From Apium graveolens (lineage: Eukaryota; Streptophyta; Magnoliopsida; Apiales; Apiaceae), in NCBI RefSeq assembly GCF_009905375.1, contig NC_133648.1, forward strand, positions 312,930,565 to 312,994,564: a stretch of DNA of 64,000 nucleotides, in the 5' to 3' direction. Positions within the stretch are counted from its first letter, which is position 1; each line of letters begins with the position of its first letter. A program made the translations under genes and the position numbers. This document shows positions 34,002 through 46,430 of the stretch, piece after piece. Under the pieces are notes generated by a model. It did no database searches, had not been told where the DNA came from, and saw only the letters and a list, made by a program, of their open reading frames with translations.

Positions 34002-36320
34002 ATGTCTGGAAGCAAGTATGAAAGCATGAAAATTCATATCCAAAGGAAAGCTGATTACTCTATATAGAGAGTAAAGATGTTAATGTTCCTTGAGGCTATT
34101 GATGATGTATATATTGATATCATCAATAATGGGCCTTATTATCCTAAGAAGCTTGTGTCGATGACACAAGAAGTTCCTGAACACTATATCAGGAAAGAAA
34201 AATCTGAATAGTCAGATCCCGAGAAAGTTGCAATGCTTAAAGATGCAAAAATCAGGAATATTCTTCACAACAGTTTGGATAATGTGATGTCCAACAGGGT
34301 AATTGCTTGCAAGACTGCAAAAGAAATATAGGATGTCTTGGAGACACAGTTCCAAGGTACAATGGCAATAAAGAAGAATACAAGAGTTGTTCTTGTTTAA
34401 GAATATGAACAATTTAATTCAAGGGCTCATGAGTCAATTTATGAAATATATGATAGATTCATGACACTATTGTATGATCTATCATTGGTTGGCAAAGAGT
34501 ATGATAGAGAAGACTGAAACACAAAGTTTCTGAGAGCTCTTCCTGAAGATTGGGATACTCAAGCCTCTATAATCAAGCATCAATATGATCTTGACTCATT
34601 GACACTGGATGAAGTCTATGGAATGCTGAAAACCCATGACTTGGAGATTCAACAGAGGAAAAATAACAAAGGTCATATAATGAAGGTTTTGGCTCTTAAT
34701 GTTAAAACTCACAAAGGAAAGGAAAGAGTGAATGAAAGGTCTAGAAGAAGGAACATTATGGAAGATTTAGATATTGATGAATCATCAGATCCTGACACAG
34801 ATATTGATGAGGATTCTGAGATTGAATTAGATGATCCTCAAATGGTTCAAATGGCTGCTATGCTGGTGAAAGGCTTTCAAAGGATGAGGTTTGAAAAACC
34901 ACAAAGGAAAGGTGGTTTTAACATAAATTACTCTGGTGATAGAAAGGGCAAATTCATAAAGAATGAGGAATAGTACTCCAAGGGAAGGAAGTTTGATAAA
35001 GCTAAAGTGACTTGTTACAACTGCAATGAAAGGGGGCATCTGGCTACTGAGTGCTTCAAGTCAACTGGAAAGGCTTTATTCACATCAAACTCCAACAATG
35101 ACTGGATAGACTCATCAGGAACCGACAATGATGAAGAATGTTACGCACTCATGGCAACTCATGGAGAGGATGTGCTAGGAACTGATAAGGTACCTTCGGT
35201 TGTTTTCCCTATTGACACTAATAATTTGTCTGAACTAAAAACTTTCTTATATTCTCTACATGCCACTTTTAAAAGTAAGTCCATTGAAAATGATCTTTTG
35301 GTGGCTTAAAATAAAGAACTTAAGAAAAGAAATGATCATCTAGAAGCTGGGTTAGTATGCATGAATGAAAATGAAAAGACATGTAAAAGGGCCCAACATA
35401 ATGAAACTCAAATGAACATTAAATATGCCATGCTAGAGGCAGTTCTTGAGAAAGAGAGAGAGGTATTTAAAACATGGATGACTTCAGGAAGAAAGGTTCA
35501 TAATTTCATCAGTGATAAGAATTGGAAAGAATGTCTAGGTTATAATAAATTTACTGATAGGAATATTAATAAGATTATTAATAACACTACTCCTGTTAAG
35601 TTGGTCAGAACTAATAAAAATGGAGTGAAGTATGTTTATGAAGTTGGTTTTACCTCTAAGAACTCTGATAGAAAGAAAGAAGAGCCTAAAATAAAAGAGA
35701 AGAAAAGCAAGAATATAGGACTTCTTTCTAAGAATCAATTAGACAAGAAAATTTGTGAAGAAACTGCTAGGACTCACAAATCTAGTGATAAAAGAGATAG
35801 AAATGGAAAACAGGGAATAAACAAGACTAGCAATTATAAGTACGTTTCTGATGCTCCTAGAAAAGCTTGTTTTAACTGTGAAAATACTAATCATATTGCT
35901 ATTGATTGCAGGAAGATTAAAAAGAAAGCCACTAAGATTCCTGAGTCTGATAATAGTGGTAGATCAGTATTTTACAAACCACATAACCCTTGTTTTCACT
36001 GTGGTAGCATTTGGCGTTCTATTTACACATGTAAAGATTATCATGACTTGTATCACAATAATTATGATTCTTTACCTAAGTTTAATAAAATTGTTGTTTA
36101 AAATAGAACTACTAAATCGAATGTGCATACATCTTATAGAGTTAAAACTGTCAAGACAAATCCTGATGGAACAAATCCTGATAGAGCAATTCCTGATGGA
36201 TTAAATCCTGATGGGTCAATTCCTGACAGAAAGTCTTCTGCTGTAAAAATACATAAGTTGTCAAAAAGGACCCAACAAGTGTGGGTTCTTAAAAATGCTA
36301 ACTATTTTTCATATGTCTGA
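34002..36320 (+). pseudogene. Element D gag, broken
   Basis: Starts MSGSKYESMKI. Most of the region can be read in one frame with several nonsense codons (for example near 34064 and 34209). The copia gag domain lies at about 34060-34660. Three zinc-knuckle positions are visible: CYNCNERGHLATEC (about 35013), CFNCENTNHIAIDC (about 35870) and a third, CFHCGSIWRSIYTC (about 35995), that lacks its His. Near 36157-36230 the element word AATCCTGA is read in frame as a repeated NPDG/IPDG peptide. Confidence 0.8.
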
Positions 36321-36332
36321 TTATAGGGAAAC

Positions 36333-39300
36333 AAGAAGAATGTGCTTGTACTGGATAGTGGTTGTTCTGCGCATATGACTGGAACTAAATCCATGTTGTC
36401 AGAATATGAGGAGAAGGCTGGCCCAATGGTTTCCTACGATATTGGAAATATAGGAAAAACACTGGGATATGGCAATATAATAATTGGAAATGTCATCATC
36501 TCAAATATAGCTTCTATAGAAGGACTGAAGCACAACATGTTGGGCATTAGTCAAATTACTGACATAGGATACTATGTTGTGTTTTATGATACTCACTGTG
36601 AAGTAGTTCATAAAGTCACAAAGAAGATTGTTTTCAAAGCTTACAGACATGGAAACATCTATGAAGCCAAACTTTATACAAATACTGATGGTCCTGAAAC
36701 TTGTTTGGTAGGCACCAGTAGATAAAAGTTAAAATTGGCACAAGAAGCTTTCTCACCTCAACTTCAATAATCTCAATGAACTGGTGAAGAAAGATTTGGT
36801 GATAGGTCTACCAAACATGTTTTACTCCCCTGATGGTTTGTGTGATGCATGTCAACAACTAAACAAAGAAGGACCTCATTCAAAAGTAAATCATAATCAT
36901 CCATCAAGAAGCCATATCAAATACTATATTTGGATCTCTTTGGCCCCATGAATTTCATGTCAATTAACTAGAAAAGGTATACTCTAGTTGTTGTTGATGA
37001 ATATACTAGATTTACTTGGGTGTTTTTCTTGCACAGTAAAAATGAGGCAGGGGAAGTACTTTTGGATCACTTGATACTAATTGAAAATGGTTCTAAGTAT
37101 AAAGTGCAAATCAATGGGACTGAGTTCAGAAACAACAAGATGGATGAGCTATGCAGATATAAGAGAATTTCTTAACAATTTTCAGCTCATGGAACACTTT
37201 AACAAAATGGAGTTGTGGAAAGGAAAAACAGGACACTGATTGAAGCTGGAAGGACTATGCTTGTGGAAGCTAATCTACCAACATAATTTTGGGCTGAAGC
37301 TGTCAACACTGCTTGCTACACACAGAATTTGACTCTGATCAACAAACATGGATTAACTCCTTATCAAATGATTAAGAAAAAGAAGCCAAGCTTAAAACAT
37401 CTCCATATCTTTAGATGTAAGTGTTTTGTTCTTAGAACACATCCTGAAATGCTTGGAAAATTTGAAAGAAAAGATGAGGTATTTTTGTTGGATATCCTAC
37501 ATCAAAAGCCTATAAAGTTTTCAATATGAGAAGTAGAATAATTGTTGAATCAATTCATGTTTCATTTGATGACAAGAAAATTCATGGATTTGAAGAAGAC
37601 ACTCATGAAGAACTTCTTTTTGCAAACAAAAGACTCAAGTCAGGAATTGATGCAAATCTTGATGACTTGTCAAATCATTATGATAAATTAACTTCTGACA
37701 ACAAATTAAATCCTGATACTGAGTCAAATGCTGATGATGATACTGATACTGATCCTGATCTAGAATTGATTATTGAAGATAAAAATATTGAGGGGGAGCA
37801 ACATCAATACAGTCACAACTCTGGTGAATCAAATCCTGATAATTTTGATGAATCAGGAAATACTGGATCAACTAAAAATTCTTCTAGCACATCAACTGAT
37901 AACTCATCAGGAAATGGTCATTTAACTGGAGATCAAGATCAATTTGGTGAACATTTCTCAAATAGAAGCTTTTCTCAATCAGGAAATGACAGCACTGATA
38001 CAGGGGGAGCTTCACATGAAAATGATAGCACTTATGTAGGGGGAACATCATGAACGGAGATTGAACTACCAAAAGCTGAGAAATGGACAAAAGATTACAC
38101 ACCTGATCTTATCATTGGAAATCTTGATGTTGGAGTTTAAACAAGGAGTGCAACTAAACATGAATTCCTCTATCACAACTTTCTTTCTAAGGAGGAACCA
38201 AAGAAAGTAAAGGATGCACTCAAGGATGCTGACTGGATTCAAGCAATGCAGGAAGAGTTGAATGAGTTAAAAGAAATGAAGTGTGGATACTGGTTCCAAG
38301 GCCAAAGAACAAATCAGTTATCGGTACAAAATGGGTTTTTAGAAATAAGACATATTCAGATGGCATAATAATCAGAAATAAAGCTAGACTTATTGTAAAG
38401 GGATATTCACAACAAGAGGGCATTGACTATGATGAAACATTTATTCATGTGGCAAGCCTGGAAGCTATCAGGATTTTCTTGATATATGCTGCTCACAAGA
38501 AATTCAAAGTCTTTCATATGGATGTCAAAAGTGCTTTTCTGAATGGAGAGTTAAAAGAAGAAGTGTATGTTGAGAAACCACCTGGTTTCATAGATCCAAA
38601 GTTTCCAAATCATGTGTACAGACTTGACAAAGCTCTATATGGACTCAAACAAGCACCAAGGGCCTGGTATGAAACACTTGCCAAATTTCTGATTGAAAGT
38701 GGTTTCAAAAGAGGTACTATTGACAAAACCTTGTTTTACATAAATAAAGGTAGTGATTAGCTTTTGGTGCAAATTTATGTTGATGATATTTTTTTTGGTC
38801 TAATAACAACAAGCCGTGCAAGAAATTTTCTGATCTTATGAAGTCAAGGTACCAAATGAGTATGATGGGAGAGTTGAGTTACTTTCTTGGACTGCAAGTT
38901 ACACAAACTGATGAAGGAATTTTTATTAATCAGTCTAAGTACACAAAGAATCTGTTGACTAGATTCAATATACAAGAGAGTACAACTAGGGCTGAGCATT
39001 CGGTCGGTTCGGTCCAAAACCAGACCGAACCGAATAGACCGAAAACCGAATTATCATTTTTCCTTAGACCGGACCGAACCGAAATTGTAATATGGACCGG
39101 ACCGAACCGAATTGTTTTGGACCAAACGGACCAAACTTTTTTAAAAAATAAAATTTTATTGAAATTTTAAACCAAAAATTAGAAAATCTAAAATATAATT
39201 AAAGTAAGGTGATATATAGAGTAATATGAGTGTATAAATACAATTAAAAATTAAAAATTATGATTATAATTATTAAGATGTATATACAATGTATATAATA

Positions 39301-40249
39301 TAAAATTATAGTATTTATAATTTGGTCTATTCGGTCTATTCGGTCCGGACCGAAATATTTTTTAAAAGAACCGGACCGAACCGAATTTTATTTCGGTCTA
39401 TTCGGTCCGGACCGAATAGACCGAATTTCTGAAAAATCAGGACCAAACCGAATTAGCATGGTTCGGTTCGGTTTTTCGGTTTCGGTTCGGTTTTGTTCAC
39501 CCCTAAGTACAACTGCTGCAACTCCAATGGCCACTGCTATAAAGCTAGATCCCGACCAAGGTAAAGAAATTGATGGTACTGCCTACAGAGGTATGATTGG
39601 TTCATTGTTATATCTAACTGCTATTAGACCAGATATTATGTATGCAACCTATTTGTGTGCAATATTTCAGGCCAAGCCTAGGGAACCTCATTTGGTTGTT
39701 GTGAAGAGAATTCTGAGATACTTAAAGGGGACTCAATCTCTTGGTTTGTGGTATACAAGAGAATCAGATTTCAATCTAGTTGGCTATTCTGATGCAAATT
39801 TTACAGGATGCAAAATTGACAGGAAGAGTACCTCAGGTGGATGTCAGTATTTGGGTGGTAGATTGGTTACTTGGCAAAGCAAGAAACATAAATCAATATC
39901 TACATCTACAGCCGAAGCTGAATATATTGCAGCTGGCAGTTGCTGTGCTTAGATTCTTTGAATGAGAAATCAGCTATTGGACAATGGATTGTCCTACTCA
40001 AAGATCCCTATCTACAGTGACAATCAAAGTGTCATTGCTATGACAGGTAATCCAGTGCAACACTCACTAACAAAATGTATCAATATTAGATATCATTTTA
40101 TCAGGGAGCATGTCATGGAAGGAACAATTGAGCTTCACTTTGTTCCAACTGATCAACAAGTAGCTAATATCTTCACCAAGCCATTACCAGAAGCAACCTT
40201 TGGAAAGTTACTACATGAGATTGGAATGGTCAGCTATGAAAAGATTTAA
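36333..40249 (+). pseudogene. Element D pol, broken by frameshifts, stops and a MITE
   Basis: Same frame as gag across TGA and TAG codons. Protease VLDSGCSAHMTG (about 36345), remnants of HHCC and integrase core (36740-37270), the TAA at 37284-37286, integrase C-terminus, RT with [10 protein letters not shown] (about 38520) and YVDD (about 38775). RNase H follows the MITE ([12 protein letters not shown] to FTKPLPEATF, 39780-40210). Several frame changes separate these parts. A DNA transposon (38987-39505) sits between RT and RNase H. Confidence 0.88.
38979..39513. mobile_element. hAT-type MITE, 519 bp, in element D RT
   Basis: Element 38987-39505 flanked by 8-bp duplications AGTACAAC (38979-38986 and 39506-39513). 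Terminal inverted repeats TAGGGCTGAGCA and TAGGGGTGAACA. Both sides are rich in CGGTTCGGT/ACCGAACCG words; the centre is AT-rich with no ORF for a transposase. The 8-bp target site and TAGGG ends fit hAT superfamily non-autonomous elements. Confidence 0.9.
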
Positions 40250-40816
40250 TTTGTCAGATCCTGACTGAATCAGTCAAATCCTGACACATCAAATCATGTC
40301 ACACTTAGTCAATTCCTGATGAGGTATGTTAATTCCTGACGTGTCAAATCCTGACAAGGTATGTTAATTCTCGATGTATCAAATCCTGATGATGTAATCA
40401 AATCTGATACTGATTGTGAGTCTTTTATGATTTTGTTCAATTATTTTTCCTGATTAGTACTTGATTTAAATTGAGTATATTTGAGAATTATTTGTGTGCA
40501 TATTTATAGAGCCGTTTGTAATTTGGATAATTGTGGCAATTTAATTGCTAGTTATTAGGCGCAGTAACACATATATGCTCCTTAAAAGTCGTGCATTATT
40601 AACAAGAATTACACTTTATCTGTGCCACTAATAATTCCATCCAATTAAAACATACCATATGTATTATTGTCTTATAGTCTTTTACTGATACCATTAGTAC
40701 CCGATTCACTATTCACATTCATATTATACACACAATATACACAAACTGCTAATCTTCATCTCTCTCACTGCAAATTTTTGAACCCAAGTTTTTCATCTCA
40801 AAACCCTAATTTTCAA
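40250..40816 (+). promoter_or_regulatory. Linker between pol and ORF3 of element D, with word array
   Basis: 40250-40410 holds six or more copies of AATCCTGA/ATTCCTGA-type words, roughly every 20-30 bp, followed by AT-rich noncoding sequence up to ORF3. Equivalent to the arrays at 21361-21600 (A) and 32850-33360 (B). Confidence 0.6.
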
Positions 40817-42895
40817 ATGGCCACCATTGATTTTGTCTCCATTTTCTCTGATGTTAAGTATGTGTTTAATCACAAGACTTTTCTTACTACAAACTTTAAA
40901 GCCCATTTGTTTGAAATTGGAATTCATGATGAGTTCAGAATGATTCAAGACTTTTTAGCCCAAAGTGATATTGGGTATGCTCTCACTGGTCCATCTAGAA
41001 TCTGGTTTAAACAAGTAATGCAGATTTGGGAGAATTCAATTGTTGATGCTGAGAAAGGGGTCATTATGTTCACTTAAAAAATAAGGAATATGATATCAAT
41101 GTAAATATAGTTGAGAAAGCTTTGTAATTGTATGCACTGAATGGCAGGACACCTGTTGTAACCCATAATGCAACACTTTTTGAATGGGTCAGCGAGATTG
41201 GCCATAGAACTGAGTTCACTAAAGCTAGGGAGATGTTCAAAACCAAGCTAAGAAAAGAATGGAATTTCTATTTTGGTTGCATAAGTAGAGCTTTTCTAAA
41301 TAAGGTATATAACTTTGACACCCTTCCATTATCTTCATTGCAGCTAGGTTATTCATTGTTATATGGTCATTTTTTTATGATAACACTAGCTAGATTTAGT
41401 GATAAAGCTGGTGGTGTAGGTTACACTAGGTTTTTGCAATTGATTTTTACATATCTTTTTCTTGACGAAAGTTTTGAAAAAGATGAATTGTTGATGATAT
41501 TTCAAATCAATTCCAAATCTACGATTGATTTAGAAAAAAGGGAAGACAGTTTGAGAAGGAGTACCAATTTGCCAAGGGAAATGTAGGTATTCTGTCTAAC
41601 AAAATGCCTCACAAATACTCAAATTCATACAATTTGGAACAAGGCACATCCCACCCTGTTCCTGACCTAATTGTCTCTTCTTCACCCACTAAATCTAAAC
41701 ACAATATTACCTCTGATTCTTCTCAAAAGGAATCAGTTATAAAATTAAAACCAATAGCTAAGACTGATGTGTCTAAGAGATAATCGGGTCCAAGGGTTGG
41801 TTCACCTTTACCTACATCAGTGAAGAAACAAGGTGGAGCAGGGAATAAAAGTGTACCACCACCAACAAGCATCAAAGAGAATATAGCTGGAAAGAAAAGA
41901 AGGACTACAACTTATGTTAAGTTGGTAGATGAGCCATCAGATACTGATAGTGATGGCCCAGCTATTTTTAAAATGCTCGTTAGACCAGTGGAGACTACTG
42001 GTGCTACTATAGTGGAAGACGGAACTGAAACTGTAGCTGTTAGTCCTCAGCCAAAGAAAAGAATACTAATTAAAGAAGCTGACACGGTTCAAGGTAAGCA
42101 ACAAAAAGACAAATTAGAAGTTCTAGCTAAAGTTTCTATTGATCGGAAAACTGCAAATCTGACATTACTTCATCAGTTCCTGATAAGGCTCAATCAATTC
42201 CTCATGAACTGATCTCAGATCCTGATCAGTCAAATCCTGATTCCTCACCAAAAGAATTTATTGAAATTTCTTATGAAAGGGTGAGAGAATTAGCTAAGGA
42301 AGTTGGACTGGATTCTTCTCCTAAAAGAAAAGCTGATAACACCACAGTGTATGTCAGAAAATAGTCCAAGTTGCGGTATCCATATAAGGGGTACAATATA
42401 CAAGAACCATATTCTCAATATGAAGATGCAACTGTTAATGCCTCTGTTACACAAGAACCCCCTGCTCAAAGTGTAGGTGCAAGCACTGAAATTCAATAGA
42501 CTATTCCTGACATTGCTCAAGGGAGTCATATTTTTGTGGATGCTGATATTCAGAAGATAGTACAGGAAAGGGAAGCTCATCAGAAGCACATTGCTCAACT
42601 GGATGTTGTCATTAATGATCCCATCTTTGAGGGAAGCATATAAGAACCTTCAGTTCAAAGGATTGAAGAAGCTTCCACACCTCAAGTCCCACAAGAACCA
42701 ACAGTTCAAAGTATTATTACAGACTTAGCATCAAATCCTGATATGGGATCAATTCCTAACACGCAGCCAATTCCTAACACAAGGTCAGTTCCTGATCCAG
42801 CTGTTCCTGACTCTACAAATCCTGATATACTGGTCACTGCTAAGGATAATACTGGAGCCATCTTGGTACCTCCACTCAAAACAATACCAATGGCT
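40817..42895 (+). pseudogene. Element D ORF3, first part
   Basis: Starts MATIDFVSIFSD. N-terminal domain shared with A and B ORF3 (RKEWNFYFGCI at about 41250). Stops at about 41077, 41128 and 41584 break it. Downstream is Ser/Thr/Pro-rich sequence with AATCCTGA words read as NPD/IPD peptides (42170-42240 and 42720-42830). Element E interrupts it after 42900; it resumes at 50904. Confidence 0.75.
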
Positions 42896-42900
42896 TCTAA
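42896..42900. repeat. Target-site duplication of element E, left copy
   Basis: TCTAA, repeated at 50899-50903. Confidence 0.93.
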
Positions 42901-44575
42901 TGAAAGGAATATGTCCTAAGTCCAATCATGTATTAGGATTTAGGAATAACTTTGATGTAATCTATTTTAATTTCATTGATATTAATAAAGACTTGTTTTG
43001 TTTTTATTACGGGCTCTATCTATTTAAGTGTTTAAATAAGATATACCATAGTTTAGAGTAAAGCTTTTTATGGATTATGATGAGATCATAATAGTGAGAC
43101 CTAAAAAGATGATAACTCTAAACTTAAATAGTTCCTGGTCATAGGATTACTAACTGGTAATTAATAATCCGTAAAGATCGATACATACTATGCTTGCTTC
43201 ATTATGAAGGATGTCTGTTCTCATAGACATTTGTGTGGTGACACTATAGCTAGTATGTAGGTGCTTATTATAGAATAAGTTCACTGAACATGACTCGCAC
43301 AGCTGAACAACTGATGGAGTTCACTCACGTGTCAGCAGTTGTTCACATAGTGATAGTTGTACAAGTATCCTTAGACTTGAGGTCATCATAGTCATCTTGT
43401 GTACACTGAACTATGCATTGGTTTAGTTCTTAGTCTCCAGGGACAATTATTAGGGCTCTTCTGGGTATAGGAATTTGTACACGAAGATAGTGTATGATCA
43501 ATAAAGGATCTACTCCTTCCAGTGAAGGAAGCGAATGTTCAAGGCTGATCCACTTATGCTAGTTCAGGAATCTCTGGCCAGAGTGAATGAAATTAGAAAG
43601 GAGTTTCTAATTTCCATAGAACTACGCATAGTAAATGGTAAGCAAGTGATTGAATTAGATAGGCTTGACACGAGATCCATGCCTTGTATTTAATCGGGAC
43701 ATTGTAGGGCAGAAGGAGTTTATTGTACGGTAACTATTCACTGACAGGTTCTTGGTATTCTAAGCAGTGAATTCATATTATCCGGATAGTCGCGATATGT
43801 TGAAAAGCATCACTCACGATGTAGAATAAATGTGATTAATTAATTAATCATATTTAATAAATTTGAGAATTTATATAAATAATGATAAAATAGTTTTATT
43901 ATTATTTATTTCTACTACCGGCTTAATATTGAACCTACAGGGTCACACCATAAAAAGAGAATGATTTAATGGTGGAGGAATTAATTAATAATGGCTAAAT
44001 AATTATTTATTTATGAAATAAATAATTAATTGGCAAATTTAATAATTGATTAAATGAGATTTAATTGATTATAAATTAATTAAGAAAAGTTCTTAATATT
44101 ATTAATTAAAGGATTTAATTTTTGGAAATTAAATCAAGAGAGAGAATTATTTCTAAAGTGTTTAGAAAAAGGATTAATGATTAAAAGGTGTTTTAATTAT
44201 TAATGAGAATAATAAATGGGATGATAATAATAATAATATTTATGGGAAAATTTCAGCTGAAAATTTTGCCTATAATTACACTTTTATAGACCCTATTTTA
44301 TTCCAACCCACATCGAACCCGAAAACCCAAAAAGTTTGGAAAACCCAATTCTCTCCACCTCCTTCCTCCTCCTTAACATCGTTTTCTTGGTGGATACCGG
44401 TGGAGTGCTTCACACTTGAGGAGCAACTGCTAAGGATCTCTGATCGTTGTCTCCGAATTATTTTAAAAGGTTAGATTCGATCCCTCGAATTTTTATTCAC
44501 GATTTATATGCTTTTATTTGGATTTTGTATGTGTAAAAGTGTTTTGCCATGCCCCGCTGCGTTTAAAATCCAACA
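42901..44575 (+). mobile_element. 5' LTR of element E
   Basis: Begins TGAAAGGAATATG, ends AAAATCCAACA. Contains an AT-rich block of TTAATTAA and AATAAT repeats around 43835-44235. The TATA-like site reads TATAATTA at 44271, where the 3' LTR has TATAAATA. Confidence 0.95.
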
Positions 44576-44576
44576 A

Positions 44577-44588
44577 TGGTATCAGAGC
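44577..44588 (+). other. Primer-binding site of element E
   Basis: TGGTATCAGAGC, one base after the LTR; a perfect initiator methionine tRNA match. Confidence 0.95.
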
Positions 44589-45024
44589 ATAGGTTGTATG
44601 CATATAGATCTGTGGTAAAAATTTCAGAATTTTATGTGCTTTTATGAATTAATTATGATTTTTACAAGTTATATCATGGATTAATTTTGTCTGATGAGAA
44701 ATCATTTCTCAGAATAATTTTGAATGTTGATCTAGGTTCTACAAGTGTTGTAGATCGTCTGGGTATTTTTTTCATAATTTTATGATGTATGGATTATTTA
44801 TTATGAATTTTTGAAGTTGTTGCAATTAAATTCGTAATTAAATAAATCATATATATATATATATTATTTGTAAGTATATATATACATCTGTGGTTTGTAC
44901 TGCTGTTTGTCATCTGTTGTCTGTGTTGGCACGGAAAGAAAGAGGAGTCAGGTACGGCTGCACGGCAACCGAGGAGATTAGAAGGCGGCTGCTGCAAAAC
45001 AATAAAATAAAAAAAAAATAGGGG

Positions 45025-45163
45025 TGTTACGCATTCCATGAATGCGTTACACACCTGTAACACATTCACGGAATGCGTTACACCTTTTAAATGGCTTAAA
45101 AGGCTGTAACGCATCACCGAAATGCGTTACAGGGCTTGTAACGCGTTCCTGTAATGCGTTATA
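45025..45163 (+). repeat. Array of four 27-bp palindromes in the element E leader
   Basis: Units at 45025-45051, 45056-45082, 45105-45131 and 45137-45163. Each has arms like TGTAACGCATT and AATGCGTTACA around a 5-base centre. Arms show a few substitutions among units. The array is transcribed from the 5' LTR, so it could form RNA hairpins or bind a dimeric protein as DNA. Confidence 0.85.
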
Positions 45164-45906
45164 GCCCGTCTGTTGATTTTAAAATTGATTTTCTGGGAGT
45201 TTCGTAACTCCGTTTTGGGCGTGCAATATACCGTTGGATTCGTTTTTCCGAGAAGGATCTAATGGAGTGATCAATTTTAGTTTATATAAAAGTTTTGAAC
45301 TGTTTATATTTCCATGAAATGTTTTAAAGCTGTTTTTGATTGTTTTAATTGATTTTAAATACTTCACGTGATACATAGAGATGTATAATGCTTAGACTAA
45401 TGTGCTAGATGATGTAACATGCCTACCTTGATGTTTATTAATGTTGATATATGTGATATATGCTTAGTTTATCATGCGATGATAGATTTAGGTGAACTTA
45501 AATAAACATAAGGCGTTTGTTAGACAACCTAGTATAGTAAAATTGTTTCATAACCTTAATAATAATATTATGAATACAATCATGAGATTCTTGTGTTTAT
45601 GAAACACGTAATTGAATAGGAATTTTCAATATGAGAGAAAGGATGATTCTGTCAACAACAGATTTCTATCTGTAAGAAAGGGTTATTAAGTGACGCCTCT
45701 TGACAATGCTCCACCCGATCTGGGAATCATCTGATTATTGATTATTGATTTGAAATATTTAATTTAAAAGGAAGAATTTCTTTATAATATGATTATGATT
45801 GTTACGTAATATAATCCCTCTAAAATTAAATAATATCAAGTAGTAATTGGCCAAGGACACAACGGGCTTGTGTCGGTCATAGCCTTCCAACATGATAGAA
45901 AAGTAG

Positions 45907-46240
45907 TTCTTATTTTTGAATCATTGTCGGTTCGTGCTACAGCCGAGGGCTTTGATTTCGAAATAAGAAATACTTGTCTATTACATAGAGATGTGTACAA
46001 TGAATAAGAATCTAAAGGTCGGTACGTGCTACAGCCGTGGGCCTTTGGGGACTGATTCAACTGTACGGAATGTTGGGTTAGACTTGACTTAGAATATTGA
46101 GTTTGTCGTGCTACAGCCGAGACTCAATTATTCAAGAGGCTAAAGTTTAATTAGGGAATAACATGAGATGTAATTGACAAGAGTTGTCTGCCTATTGAAC
46201 ATTGCATGGCGGTTCGTGCTACAGCCGGGGTTGTGTAATG
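45907..46240 (+). ncRNA. Four-fold hairpin family in the element E leader
   Basis: Four hairpins share CGTGCTACAG followed by CCG at the tip, but their outer stems differ in sequence while remaining complementary. Hairpin 1: arms 45907-45923 and 45953-45969, tip closed by CGG 45928-45930 and CCG 45943-45945. Hairpin 2: AAAGG 46014-46018 with CCTTT 46042-46046, GAATC 46008-46012 with GATTC 46054-46058. Hairpin 3: 46092-46102 with 46122-46133. Hairpin 4: 46200-46209 with 46231-46240, including G-U pairs. Compensating differences of this kind argue for selection on RNA structure. Possible roles are packaging, dimerisation or translation control; none is shown here. Confidence 0.6.
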
Positions 46241-46430
46241 GAATGTAGGATCCCTATTCCCACTAGCATTATGAATGCTTAATTTTTCACGTAGGGGGTT
46301 GAATAAATTAGGAAAACTAGTGGGAGCCACTTATGAATAAAGACCCGATTCATATAGTGTTTTGAAATGAAATCGAATATTTGCTAAGTGTTGTTATGTG
46401 TTTATCATTTACAGATTTACAATATACATT

